The notes under the pieces are model-generated. The model worked only from the letters and a program-made list of their open reading frames with translations, ran no database searches and was not told the DNA's origin. A DNA stretch of 64,000 bases from Penium margaritaceum (lineage: Eukaryota; Streptophyta; Zygnematophyceae; Desmidiales; Peniaceae): assembly GCA_023375785.1 (NCBI GenBank), contig SZWC01003895.1:6090-70089 (forward strand), read 5' to 3'. Numbering within the stretch: position 1 is the stretch's first letter; each line of letters opens with the position of its first letter. A program made the translations under genes and the position numbers. Shown piece after piece: positions 21,080 through 31,580 of the stretch.

Positions 21080-22380
21080 ACCTCCAGGGTGCAAGGCCAT
21101 CGATGCGTGTTGGATCTTTTGTTGAAGTTACAAGCTCAACGGCAAAATCGATAAGTACAAGGCACGCCTCATTGCCAAGGTGTCTTTCCAAGTCCCCGGT
21201 GTTGCTTTTCAACAAAACGTTCACCCCGGTCAGATGTTGCATCCTAGCTTGATCTCTTCTAAGTCTTGTAGCACATCATGATACTTGAGCAAATGGACGT
21301 GAACAACACGTTCCTACATGGATGTTTGGATGAGGACATTTACATGGTGTAGCCCACCGGCTTTTCTCATGGAACCAACAGAGTCTTTTGCAGTTTGGCG
21401 ACTGTGAAAGGCTCTTTATGGCCTAAAATAATCTCCCAGGTGTTGGAACCAGGACTTCAACTCAACCCTGGAAAGGGTTACAACCCCGTGAAGTTAATGT
21501 TACACTCAGTGTACAAGGTAAAAGACTTGGGTCTGGCTCATGTCTTTCTAGGTGTGGAGCTTAAGCATGATCGTGCTCGTCGTGTTCTCCACGTTCACCA
21601 GACTACATACGTCCATAACATGGGTGAGCACTTTGTACCCCTGCTCGATTCAGTGCCGATTGCTTCAACACCGATGACGCCAACTGGACAGAAGCTCTTG
21701 AAAACAATGGATGTATCAATGCCGGGAGAGACAGTGGATGTGCCTCACTACCTTCGTGACTTACGGTTCCTCATGTACCTGGCCACCACCACAAGAGCTG
21801 ATATCGCCTTTTCTGTGAACTTTCTGTCCCAGTTCTCACAGTGTACAAGGGCACGACACATGGAGGCCACATTGAGTATTGTTAGGTACACAGGCTGTGC
21901 TGAAAGAATAGTTCTCTGCTACTGGGAAAAGCGGTTGTTGGCCGTTGATGGTTACACTTATAGTGATAGGGCTCATGAGACTGATGCTCAAAATCGCAGT
22001 GGTGATGTAATCCTTGTTGGGGGGACTGAAGTCTCATGCAAAATTTGCAAGAAGGGTTGTGTAGCATGCAACTATAGCAAAGCAGAGTATGTTGCTCTTG
22101 GTTTAGGCCTATGTGAGAGTGTTTGCCTTTGTCAACTGCTGCAATAACTGTGTTTCTCCATCAGATGTATCACCTTGCATTATGACAACTAGAGCACAAA
22201 GGCCATTGCTGAGCACAATGGCATGCATCATAATTGCACTAAGCATATCAATATGGAACATCATTTTGTGCGTAAGCATGTGGCTGCAGGAGATGTCTAG
22301 ATTGTGTAGGTTGACACCCAACAACAAAAAGCTTACTTCCTCACAAAGACACAAAGCAGTAACTTGTTCAAGATGGCAAT
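21080..22380 (+). pseudogene. C1 reverse transcriptase and RNase H region
   Basis: Copia-type blocks: MDVNNTFLHG context near 21,295, KVKDLGLAHVFLGVELKHD near 21,520, YLATTTRADIAFSVNFLSQF near 21,775, and the RNase H block SKAEYVALG near 22,080. A fossil part of C1. Confidence 0.9.
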
Positions 22381-22530
22381 TCACGCTGTTGTTCTGTTAT
22401 GTGCATGTTACTCTCGAGGATGATTGGTCATGCTTGTGAATGTGTATAGTCTTGTTTCACGTCTTGTGACGTTGGCCTTGTAGTTGTGGGTGTCTGTGTG
22501 CGTGTCGGATGTGGGTCATGGAGGACTGTG

Positions 22531-22869
22531 AGTTATGCGTCAGCACCACACAGTGACCTCTGGCCTCACTGCAAACTCACCACACTGATGCAGGTGACAA
22601 ACCAGAGGGAGACCCTGCCACCGGTTGCTCCAACATCTTGACATGACTGCACGATGAGGCAGCCCAGTGATAAGTAATTGAAGGACTTCACCAGAATTGG
22701 CTCTCTTTGTCTTTCAGCCACAGGCGTGTAGCCTCTTGCCTGCACACTTGATCTCACTTCTTGTTCTTGTTGGAATTCTTTAGTGCTTGGCCGGGTGCTC
22801 TCCCAAAACCAGATGCTGCCGATTCTTATCTGGTGGCTGATCTTGTACTTACAGCCAAGATAAAGTGTT
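22531..22869. other. Unassigned stretch between C1 and C2
   Basis: No domain. Its right end (about 22,834-22,862) carries a 29-base block starting TTGTACTTACAGCCAAGA that recurs exactly in the C2 LTR near 22,950, suggesting a local duplication at the LTR edge. Confidence 0.45.
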
Positions 22870-23195
22870 GGTTTCTTGCTTGTGATTTTTAGGATTGTGG
22901 GGGAAGTGAGCGAATGTGGGGAGATCCCTACAAGACATATACGCCATGGCACGGATCTTTGTACTTACAGCCAAGATAAAGTGTTGGGGAGGGGGATTGA
23001 TCATCTAAGGACCGGTAAGCATACACCTCACTTGTGCATCACATAAAGTGAGGCCACACCATCGCCCAAGGGTTGAGCCCAACCTCTCCGTATTAAACCT
23101 AGGGTGTCTACTCATCAGTGCACAGCCAAGGGCTTACACGACGACCCTGTACGGATCATTCCCCAGGAAGATATGGAAGCTCCCCCAGAATCTAG
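22870..23195 (-). repeat. C2 3' LTR with adjacent polypurine tract
   Basis: The LTR lies at about 22,870-23,173; its copy is at 30,868-31,168. Shared blocks include ATCTAAGGACC and CAGTGCACAGCCAAGGGCT. On the minus strand TCTGGGGGAGCTTCC lies right before the LTR start and serves as the polypurine tract. Confidence 0.8.
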
Positions 23196-23299
23196 ATGCA
23201 AACATGGAGACAAACCAAGGCATCCTTAAGTTTCTGAGGTCAAGCATCCTCCAAATCCAAAGAAGATAGTCATGAGAGGAAATAAGAGGTCATCAGGTT

Positions 23300-24010
23300 A
23301 CCCCAGGAAACATCATGGGAGAGCTCAGTAGCTGCCTAGAGAGACTGGCACCAACGACAAGCTCCAATCTTGAGTGCTAAACCTCCACGTGTAGCCATGT
23401 TACTCAGTATCCTGTAAATTTGGATAAGTGCATGTGGGGCAAGACACGAGGGCATTCCAGATGTGAGAGGCCATGAACTGAAAGAAAGATAAACACTCGT
23501 CCATGAACCACAGTCTTAGAACCCACATATAGCAGTAAGATGTCACACACGAAGATGCTTAAGGGTGGTGTTGAAACATAAAGGCAGAAAATGAGCATAC
23601 ATTACCCGGGTCATGGGGACATGCAAGACCAAAAACATGCACAACACATTTGAAAATTTCTCTGCTAACTGCCTTGGTGATAAGATCAGCCCTCTATGAT
23701 CACAAGTCCACCCAAGCAACTCAAACAATGCCGGCAGCAATGCACTTATGGACAAAATGGTGTTCCACGTTAATGTGCTTAGTGCGAGAGTGGTACATGC
23801 CATCATTCTCAGTGATTCCTTTTGTGCCTTGATTCTTACTCCGCAGGGTGATGTAGTGAGTGGAAGAATGCAGTTGCTATAACAAGTGGCAGACATCTTC
23901 ACATATACATGTACCAGGGGCCACATAGAGTTGGTTTTACTTCTGGTTACACACTCTTTCCTGTTGCTTTTCCAAGACACTGCAGTTCCGCCCAGTAGAA
24001 AGATACCATA
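23300..24010 (-). pseudogene. C2 RNase H region, left of the pogo insertion
   Basis: Minus-strand copia RNase H blocks, beginning LLGGTAVSWKSNRKECV at about 23,995 and continuing to the 3' end of pol. The counterpart on the other side of the DNA transposon is at 27,163-27,420. Confidence 0.75.
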
Positions 24011-24019
24011 GCGATCTTG

Positions 24020-25339
24020 TTTTTCTTTTTCTTTTTTGGTTTGTTTTTTTGTTTTGTTTTGTTTAAGAATCTATGTGTTCCATGTTTTCGTTTACGGAAT
24101 TGTCCAAAGAAGTTTTTTGGGTGGCACCTTAGAGTTCACTAAAAAAAAGTATGTGTGCTTGATATTCAATGACGAACTGGTATACATCACACTACTAGCA
24201 TTCTAGGATGATGAATCTCACTTGCAACGGAAGTCATTCGTGCTCCGAGTCTACCAAGGGGCCTCACTTCACAAGTATTTGAATCGACATTTGGAAAGTG
24301 TGTAACTTCCTCAGTTCCTTTTAGTGCCAGAAATTTTGCGCACGGCCACCTGCGTGGCCCACGTGCACGTTTGACACCTGTGTCTGGCCCACGTTGGACA
24401 TTTCAGACTTCCAACACTTGTCATGCAATCTGCGGTACGCCATAAAAAATGACCTGTTGTAGATTATGTGCTTTCAAAAGCATTGCTAGCAAATCTGTTT
24501 CTCATCAGTCATCCTGCCATCTGTCACACTGAATCATCTCCACTCTCCTCAGCCACCATCATGGAGCACTTTTTGCAAAATGTATCCCCAAAGGAACATT
24601 CTTATCATATCATGGCGGCTGTCTGAGATGGTCCACCCGTCTGTCTACCTCCTCCCAGGAGGCCCGTGGGGAGACCGCGGAAGGTTGGAGTCCTTGCTGC
24701 CGATGCCAGCTTATCACATGCTGTGGCATGCAACAATTGATGCACTTTAGTGTACAGAGTGGAGTCACGGTCTGTGGAGAGCGGAGAATTCTCCGCTCTC
24801 CATTAAAAAAAAACATAACCCTCATATTGTACGCGCCACTGGTCAGTTTACGTCAATGTTACATTGATGACAGCATCGGCTACTCCAAGGGCAACAAAGT
24901 GGTGGTTATTCGCATGCAGCAGGAGCAGCAGCAGCACAAGGAATAGCAGCAGCAGCAGCCGAGTGCCCTAACCGCTTGTCGTCCACCTACGTACAAGGAG
25001 AAAGTCAAGGCCAAGGTCTAGGATGATGGCCCAACACCATGCAAGCATGGCCCAATCAATACAGACAAGGACGATGCGTGCATCCGTGTAGCAGGCGTGC
25101 ACATGGCATGCCTGTTACACGGATGTGATCTGGAGCACCATACATTCACGCCACACCAGCTGATGGATGCAACAGCGACAATGACGACACAACCATCACG
25201 GTTACAAGAAACAAAGACAGCACTTCCAGTGCCAACAGTAACAATGATGACGATGGCAGTGAAAGTGACAGCGCCATGTCACAGCAGTGCAATGATGACA
25301 GCACAAAAACACACATGCTTTCCATCCAACTGTCGTATG
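24020..25339. other. 5' non-coding part of the pogo-like element
   Basis: Begins with a T-rich tract (24,020-24,065). Contains the palindrome 24,775-24,802 and CAG-rich runs near 24,915-24,960. Short frames only; the transposase N-terminal DNA-binding domain may start in the right part, but I could not recognise it. Confidence 0.5.
24775..24802. repeat. 28-bp perfect palindrome
   Basis: Centre GGAGAATTCTCC; each half-site is TGGAGAGCGGAGAA and the second half is its exact reverse complement with no spacer. An A-run follows six bases later. Function unknown. Confidence 0.9.
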
Positions 25340-26790
25340 CAACAAAGTTATCAGAAACTGGAATCAGAGCTTCCTTATCCAAGAGGGGTCCTTACTGCGA
25401 CTGGTTTGGTAGTGGTGATTTCAGGACCATCTACCAAGTCATGAAACAACAAAAAATGGCATAAGATGCTGTCAAACATCTCTGCCAAAGCTTCCGTACC
25501 CCCGATGGACACTGTGCTCATGATTATCTGTCTCCATCAACAGTCGCCAGGTGGTTCAAGCCGGGTACCCTCGTCTCGAAGCTGTAGTACAAAGATGCGG
25601 TTTTAGCTTCCTTAGCATCGACGGTCACCACCTCCATCTCCAAGAACCAAAAAAGTAAACAGGGGTACCTGGGCAAGCAGGAGTGGCTAGCAACGAGGCC
25701 CGATATCATCAAACAAATCAAGACCGTCCTCACCGATGCACGTGAGGCTAGGAATAATCTCAACAAAGTAACCATCTGAAAGGAAATCCGCGGGGTCATC
25801 GCCCGTCATGCGCCAGACGAACTTCACAAGCTTGGTGCTTGTGCTTTCGGGCGACCATGGGTGACAAAGTTTGAGAAAAAGGAATTGGTCATGTCCTGGC
25901 ATTGTGGCACAACACCGGAGCACAAATTTCTCGCAGATTGGGAGTAGCGCGTCCTCAAGTTTCATCAACGTGCATCACTCCTGGTGAACCCTTACTACAT
26001 TAAACAATTTTTCTCTGTGAATGATGACCATACTGGCATCCAGCTAATGCCAAGCACCAACCAAACATTAGCAGCCCAGGGTTCCAAGGACTTGGGCATC
26101 CTTGGACTGGATGACAAGCACCAGATCACGGTGCTCATCTCTTGTAGCATGACTGGTAGATGATCTTTGGAGGGTGGACCAAGCGATCACTCCCACGTGG
26201 GCCTAATACGTGTCACCTCACCAACACTGTTCATCTGCTAAGCTTCACGTCCAACCATTGGGCAAATGGCCACATGAAGAGGGAGTGGATCAGGGGGGGT
26301 GGTCCAGCCGTACTACAGCCGCATGTGGGCAGAGTTGTGCATCAGTGAGGGACAAGCGGACATACTGCTTTTGCTGGACGCATGGCACCTGCACGCATGC
26401 GCCTCGTTCCAGCAGTGGCTCATGCATAACCATCTGCACATTTGCACTTGCTGCGTTCCTCCTGCTTGCACATCTAAAGCGCAGCCGTGAAACGCTGTCC
26501 TCATGTTCCCACTCAAGAACAAAATCGAGGAGCTGTACTTGGCATGGGGCACTGACCGCAATCGTACAGGGCTTGCAACTACCGTGGGCATGCCCATGTT
26601 GAAATAAGAGGCGTGTGGGTTGTTATTTTATGCATGGCATTTCATTAAGAGTGAGGAAATGGTCAAGGAGGCCTGTTCAAAGAGGCGTGTGGGTTTCCTC
26701 GAGTGTTCACCAAGGTCTTCCATCGCGATGCTGTACAATTCATAGAAGATCTTTGTAGAGGGCCCAGTTAAAGAAGAGGATTTCATAGTA
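25340..26790 (+). pseudogene. Pogo-type DDE transposase
   Basis: Plus-strand remnant resembling the DDE_1/pogo family. A helix-turn-helix-like segment LSPSTVARWFK lies near 25,535. The catalytic core starts with VNDDHTGIQLMPSTN, first Asp near 26,025, then LDDKHQITVLISCSMTG. The second Asp is in LLLLDAWHLHACAS near 26,377. CTSKAQP near 26,468-26,487 normally precedes the third catalytic Asp, but here a TGA (26,488) and an Asn codon follow, so that residue is lost. The first and second core blocks are in different frames, and several more stops are present, for example at 26,161. Known relatives cut and paste into TA sites. Confidence 0.85.
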
Positions 26791-27151
26791 TGAATCTCAT
26801 ATTTTTGGGAATGTGGTTGTTTCCAGTGGGGCTTCTAGTTCTTGCTGACATCACCATGATCGCTATCTGTTGCTATTTATTACTTTCCATTGTAATTTCA
26901 TTAACATAGTCCAAGCTGATTGCATCACGTCACTATAGCACTTTGTCGACGTTCATCAAAATCAGGTTCACATTTTGTTTCCATGTGTTGACAAAAATCC
27001 ACTATCAAAACAATCTTGTACAAGGTATCCAGGACATGACTGAAAATTTTGTTGTTTTCCCACAAAAACCATTAATCAGGTGGCACTGAATAAAATCCGT
27101 GAAGAAAAAATCATTGAAGGCAGGGCTCCAAAGATATGTTCAGTCAAACAT
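26791..27151. other. 3' non-coding part of the pogo-like element
   Basis: AT-rich, no frame of note. Ends at the right inverted repeat CATCAAGATCAG and target TA. Confidence 0.55.
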
Positions 27152-27162
27152 CAAGATCAGTA

Positions 27163-28412
27163 GGGTGAAACTGGGTCCTACTCCCCGCATTGGTGTCATG
27201 TGCCCAATTGCTGTCAGTGAATCCATCCACAATGACCAAGGATTGTCCTCTAGCATACATCCTCATACGTGCTGTAGACAGTGTGTAGCGCACTACATGG
27301 AGTGCATCCTCAATATTACACAATCGAGGACACTAAGAGGATTGGAAGGGAAAGTTCATAGCAAAGGCAACATTAGCACGAGTGGTGGTAGCAAATTACA
27401 TTGAGGAGCTGACCACCCTCATGTAGTCAGCCACAACCACTGTCTCCCCCAATTAGGACACATTCAATGAATTCATCAGCGCCTGACCTACTGTGATCAT
27501 GGTGGTAAAGGCAGATGGACTGCAGAAAGCAGAGATGCAAAGCGGACAATGAGCGAGCGAGAAATTGTGTTCCAGATCCATGTCCAAGAAGACACGGGCA
27601 ATGCCAAGATCTTTCATCTTGTATGCTAACTGCATGAGAGACTTAACAGAATTGAAAGCTGTAGGACAGGGGGATGCAATAAGCAGGTCATCAACATAGA
27701 TGAGGATGGCAACAAGGGGAGCAGAGGGAGCCCCCAGAAACAAGGTGAGATCAACCATGCTCCTACAAAATTCTCCCTTCTTGAGCGTACCGGTAACTGC
27801 TTGAATCCAAGAATGCAGCCATTGCTTGAGCATCTACATGGCTTTACGGAGATGTCACACTTTGTTGGTTCCATCTGTGAATCCAGGAGGTTGCACCACG
27901 TAAACTTCCTTGTCAAGTGCACCGTGAAGGAAGAAATTATTGACATCCATCTGTTCCAACTCGCACTCATGATGAGCCACAAAGCTGAGAAGGGCTTTGG
28001 CAGTAGTGTATCAGCCAACTCGAGTAAACATCTCATCAAAGTGAACACCATGAATATGAGAGAAACCTTGGGTGGTGAGCTGAGCCTTGTACCGCTCAAT
28101 AGAGTTGTCATGCTTCAACTTCTGACAGTAAATCCACTTTGCTGACTCAACCTTTCATCCTGATGGAAGATCCACTAACTCATAGATGATGTGGTCTGTT
28201 AGAACATCAAGCTCTTCTCGCATGGCTGTCTCCCACAAAATAGAATCAGCTACGTTGCATGCATCACGAACTGGTAGTGGTTTAGGTGGGAGCAAGGAGA
28301 GACCAACAATAGCAAAGCATGAGGAAAAATACCCAGTAATTGGCGTTTCAAGAGCCCAATTAACCTTCTGATAAATAAGAGAGTATCTGAAAGGATTTCT
28401 AGGATGCACCAC
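27163..28412 (-). pseudogene. C2 reverse transcriptase and start of RNase H
   Basis: Minus-strand copia blocks: YELVDLPSG near 28,160, LVAILIYVDDLLIASPC near 27,690 (the YVDD catalytic motif), YKMKDLGIARVFLDMDLEH near 27,590, and the RNase H lead-in to 27,163, where the pogo-like element interrupts. Confidence 0.88.
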
Positions 28413-28467
28413 AGAGACAACAATCGAATAGGGAGTTGTAGTGCGCCCAAGGGCATGAAATCCTGGT

Positions 28468-28940
28468 TCACCAGAAACAGTGGCTCAGGGCAAGACGGCA
28501 GGGAGGGTCCACTGCAAGATCACCTGTGCTGGGTTCAGAAGAGGTAGATGCACAAGAGTGAGAGGCAAATGGACGAGGCTGAGAGGGGAGAGCCCAAAGC
28601 CGACCACCACGAACATATGGAGACACAAGAGAAGAAATGGCAGTAGAGGAGGCTGCAAAGAGTACAATGGGTGTCGACAAGGTGGGAGACAGGTGAGCCG
28701 GGACATGAGGAGGAGACACATGAGGCATTCTAGGGGAGGTTGTGGAGCCATCCATGGCACAGGTGGCAGGGGAGGACGACAGGGGCAAAGGGGACGGGCC
28801 ACGAGGAGATGTGATAGGGGAGCAAGTGATAGAATAAGAGGGAGAATTTTCTGATGGGTCATGCACCAAGGGGACAACAGCAGGCTGACCAGAGACAGGT
28901 GGGCCATGACCTGTCCAACCCGAGAGAACGGAACCCGAGA
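28468..28940 (-). pseudogene. C2 integrase-RT linker
   Basis: Pro/Ser/Leu-rich low-complexity sequence of the kind that joins integrase and reverse transcriptase in copia pol; the comparable linkers in C4 and C5 lie at 43,150-43,620 and 58,030-58,560. Confidence 0.6.
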
Positions 28941-29440
28941 AGCTGGAGAGGATATGACAAGCCGAGGCGAGTCATGTTGAAACACATCTTCAAATAAGAG
29001 GGTATTACAAGATTCAATCACATGACGCTGAAGGGAATCCCAAAAGTGCAAGGCCTTGGATACGGGAGACACAATTCTAGTGTTCAGATACACCATTTTT
29101 TTGTGAATTGTACATTGTGGAGGGTTCCATGCGCATGGCACAAGATTCAAGGAAGCGGAGGGTAGGACCAAATAATTCACCACCTTGGTCACAACACAAG
29201 ACATGCAACAGACGCAAAAAAGCACGTTTGGCCTGAGACAACCAGGTCTCAAGAACATCAGTCACATCACTTTTGTGATGCAGGACAAATACCTAGCGGT
29301 AGCAAGAGAATTCATCAATGAAGCAGAGCACATAACGGCCAAGGCCACCTAGAAAGTCAGGGGGAAAATGACCCATGACATCATCATGCACAAGATCAAG
29401 AGGATGGGCAGTGGCAGACTCGGAGTGGCGCCAGAGTGGT
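28941..29440 (-). pseudogene. C2 integrase region
   Basis: Copia integrase blocks on the minus strand: HPLDLVHDDVMGHFPPDF and YVLCFIDEFS near 29,300-29,405, and DVLETWLSQAKRAFLRLLHV near 29,200-29,260, matching the same blocks in C4 and C5. Confidence 0.82.
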
Positions 29441-29451
29441 GGAGCCAGAGT

Positions 29452-30428
29452 CGCTAGAGCCATACCTGATGCGACTGCTTGAGCAGCCACCAAGTTCTCT
29501 GTAACTACACAGGCTAGCAGGTTCTCCACAAAAACTATAGTCAGTAGAGCCACCATAGCATACACGGAGGCAACGAAAACTTTGTTACTTCTTCCAGTAG
29601 CCGCCACCAATGGCAGATGACAATGGCCTTGTTGGCTGTAGCCATAGCTACCGCCACAGCAGCAGACACTACTTCTGGTGTTTTCAGCCCTCTTTTCATC
29701 TCTACCGCAGTGCTGTTCTGACCTCGACCGGAGCAGCCCACACCCTCACCCAGCACATGACCATCGGCATTCTTATCACATATGCATTTGCAACTGTGGC
29801 TTGGGCTATCATTACAAGTCTCCTCTGCCTTTTGGTTTCCATCTTCGCGTGGGTCGTTGCGCCGGCATTACCCGTACTGGATCTTAATTTTGTGTAAATT
29901 AATTGTTTTTTTTCACCCGTGTGTTAAGATCCAGTACGGGTAATGCCAGCGCAACGACCCACGGGCGAAAAAAAACAATTAATTTACACAAAACTAAGAT
30001 CCAGTACAGGTAATGCCAGCGCAACGACCCACGCGAAGATGGAAACCAAAAGGCAGAGGAGACCTGTAATAATAGCCCAAGCCACAGTTGCAAATGCATA
30101 TGTGATAAGAATTCCGATGGTCATGTGCTGGGTGAGGGTGTGGGCCGTTCCGGTCGAGGTCAGAACAGCACTGCGGTAGAGATGAAAAGAGGGCTGAAAA
30201 CACCAGAAGTAGTGTCTGCTGCGGTGGCGGTAGCTATGGCTACAGCCAACAAGGCTACTGTCATCTGCCATTGGCGACGGCTACTGGAAGAATTAACAAG
30301 TTTTTGTTGCCTCCGTGTATGCTATGGTGGATCTACAAACTATAGTTTTTGTGGAGAACCTGCTAGCCTGTGTAGTTACAGAGAACTTGGTGGCTGCTCA
30401 AGCAGTCGCATCAGGTATGGCACTAGCG
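29452..30428. repeat. Long inverted repeat: 468-bp arms, 42-bp spacer
   Basis: The left arm 29,452-29,919 and right arm 29,962-30,428 are reverse complements with about 22 differences counted by eye, near 95% identity. Both arms can read the same ~95-residue hydrophobic frame outward from the ends toward the centre. The 42-bp spacer itself repeats arm sequence (GATCCAGTACGGGTAATGCC). Transcribed through, it would fold into a long hairpin. A shared block (CCAGAGTGGTGGAG) lies just outside both ends as a direct repeat near 29,431 and 30,471. It sits in the leader/gag region of C2 and may be a foldback element or an inverted duplication. Confidence 0.92.
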
Positions 30429-30853
30429 AGTCTGATGGAATCAGCGTCGGAACGATCGTGGGCAGTGGCACCAGAGTGGTGGAGACAACGGCAAGGGTAA
30501 TGGCACATATTGCTGCAGGATGAGATACCCGCAGTTCTCAATCGAACGGAAGCAACTGCGGTTATGAGGGCTATGACGGTGAAAACACCAATGGCTGGGG
30601 CGGCGGCAAATGCCAATGCGAGTGAAGATGTCTGCAGTTCTCAGTCAAAAGAACACCACGGGCTGGGAGAGTGGGCCACGGTAGGCATGCGCAGAAGTGA
30701 CAAAAGACAGTAGGTGTGCGACAGATGCCACCGTGCATGGAAAGAACCACGAGCACCGATCGTGCACGAAGGGAGAACACAACGGTTTTATCTAAATGGA
30801 GAGTGGGCCTATCATTGGTCCACGGATTACGTGCAGTGAGGGGATTTTCCTTG
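30429..30853. other. C2 leader remainder
   Basis: Between the inverted repeat and the C2 primer-binding site; no domain recognised. Confidence 0.45.
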
Positions 30854-31168
30854 CTACTTTGGTTCCAATAGTCAGTCTTGGATGTGCTTGTTAGGAGTGT
30901 GGGAGGAGTGAGAGAGTGTGGGGAGATTCCTACTAGACACACACCCGATGGATGTGGAACTTTGTACTTAGAAGCAAGAAAAGGTGTTGGAGAGGGGAAC
31001 CAAGCATCTAAGGACCAGTAGGCGTGCACCTCGCTTGTGTATCATACAAAGCCAGGCCACCATGCGGTTGAGCCCAATCTCTCGGTGTTATGCCGAGAGA
31101 GGCTACTCACCAGTGCACAGCCAAGGGCTAACACGGTGGTCCCCTAAGGATCAGTATCCAAGTAATCA
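30854..31168 (-). repeat. C2 5' LTR and primer-binding site
   Basis: The LTR at 30,868-31,168 matches 22,870-23,173. Immediately inside, TGGAACCAAAGTAG (minus strand, 30,854-30,867) stands where C4 has TGGTACCAGAGCGG and is a decayed primer-binding site. Confidence 0.72.
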
Positions 31169-31205
31169 TGGAAACTCCCTCGAAAACCACATGGAGACAG
31201 ACTAA
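31169..31205 (-). other. Polypurine-like sequence outside the C2 5' LTR
   Basis: On the minus strand GGTTTTCGAGGGAGTTTCCA precedes the outer edge of the right LTR. It resembles the tract next to the left LTR (23,174-23,217) and belongs at a 3' end, not outside a 5' LTR. It suggests the LTR was once shared by two tandem copies. Confidence 0.6.
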
Positions 31206-31269
31206 GTGTTTGATTTGTGTCCTGTTCTTTTGCCACTCACATCTCTATTCCCTCTTGTCTCACTATCCA

Positions 31270-31342
<73 letters not shown>

Positions 31343-31580
31343 TAGATTGAGTGACCATGGCCATACATCGGGAGCCGTCGTCCAAGAGTACCTTTGTTGC
31401 TAACTCCAGAATCATCAAGCAGTTGTCAAGCTACCTAGGAGTGCCCTCTGGTACAAGCAGATACCAATGGCTCACATTTGACTATCTTGCTATGATGTGG
31501 TAGATGCTAGGGCTCGTACATTCTTACGATCGATGCCTACATCATTGTTGTTTGCCTCTGCGTGTTTTGGGGGAGCTACA
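31206..31580 (+). repeat. Copia 3' tail with (CA)n and polypurine tract
   Basis: Plus-strand tail nearly parallel to the C4 tail at 45,380-45,702: CACATCTCTATT, a (CA)n run (31,271-31,338), CATGTATAGATTGAGTGACC, CTAACTCCAGA, and the polypurine tract TTTTGGGGGAGCTACA at the end. The LTR that should follow is displaced to 38,028 by insertion of C3. Confidence 0.85.
31271..31338. repeat. (CA)n microsatellite
   Basis: Thirty-four CA units, at the same place in the copia tail as the CA run at 45,428. Confidence 0.95.

Larger units (their letters stand above)
15880..22530 (+). mobile_element. C1: Ty1/copia remnant, split by a hAT element
   Basis: Plus-strand copia fossil. Gag matches C4 and C5 on both sides of the hAT insertion (about 15,880-16,047 and 20,088-20,470); reverse transcriptase and RNase H follow at about 21,080-22,380, then a tail similar to the C4 tail. 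Neither LTR was recognised. Its left edge abuts the MULE fragment, and the right end near 22,530 is where tail similarity fades. Broken in many places. Confidence 0.8.
24011..27160 (+). mobile_element. Pogo-like (Tc1/mariner superfamily) DNA transposon
   Basis: A 3.15-kb insertion in the RNase H region of C2. Both sides are flanked by TA (24,009-24,010 and 27,161-27,162), the superfamily's target. The ends form short inverted repeats: left GCGATCTTGTTTTTC, right (reverse complement) CTGATCTTGATGTTTG. A plus-strand pogo-type transposase remnant lies inside. Copia sequence resumes directly outside both TAs, which supports the boundaries. The element also holds a 28-bp perfect palindrome and a CAG-rich stretch near 24,915-24,960. 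Inactive: the transposase is broken by several stops and a frameshift. Confidence 0.8.
22870..31168 (-). mobile_element. C2: Ty1/copia fossil with two nested insertions
   Basis: Minus-strand copia. LTRs of about 300 bp lie at 22,870-23,173 and 30,868-31,168 and belong to the same family as the C4 LTRs in opposite orientation. Parts read right to left: primer-binding site, leader holding the long inverted repeat, integrase, Pro/Ser-rich linker, reverse transcriptase, RNase H, polypurine tract. RNase H is split by the pogo-like element 24,011-27,160. Coding parts are broken many times; the diverged LTRs indicate an old insertion. Confidence 0.85.

Noticed and set aside
24120-27090. GGTGGCAC near both ends of the pogo-like insertion as terminal inverted repeats
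   Set aside because: The two copies are in the same orientation and lie inside the TA-flanked ends, so they are not terminal inverted repeats.
29610-30271. Two nearly identical ~95-residue hydrophobic proteins on opposite strands, as possible membrane proteins
   Set aside because: They are the two arms of one inverted repeat inside a copia leader. The hydrophobicity comes from the antisense of a Gly/Ala-rich retroelement region; no evidence of independent genes.
31168-31403. Thr-His repeat peptides
   Set aside because: Translation of the (CA)n microsatellite.
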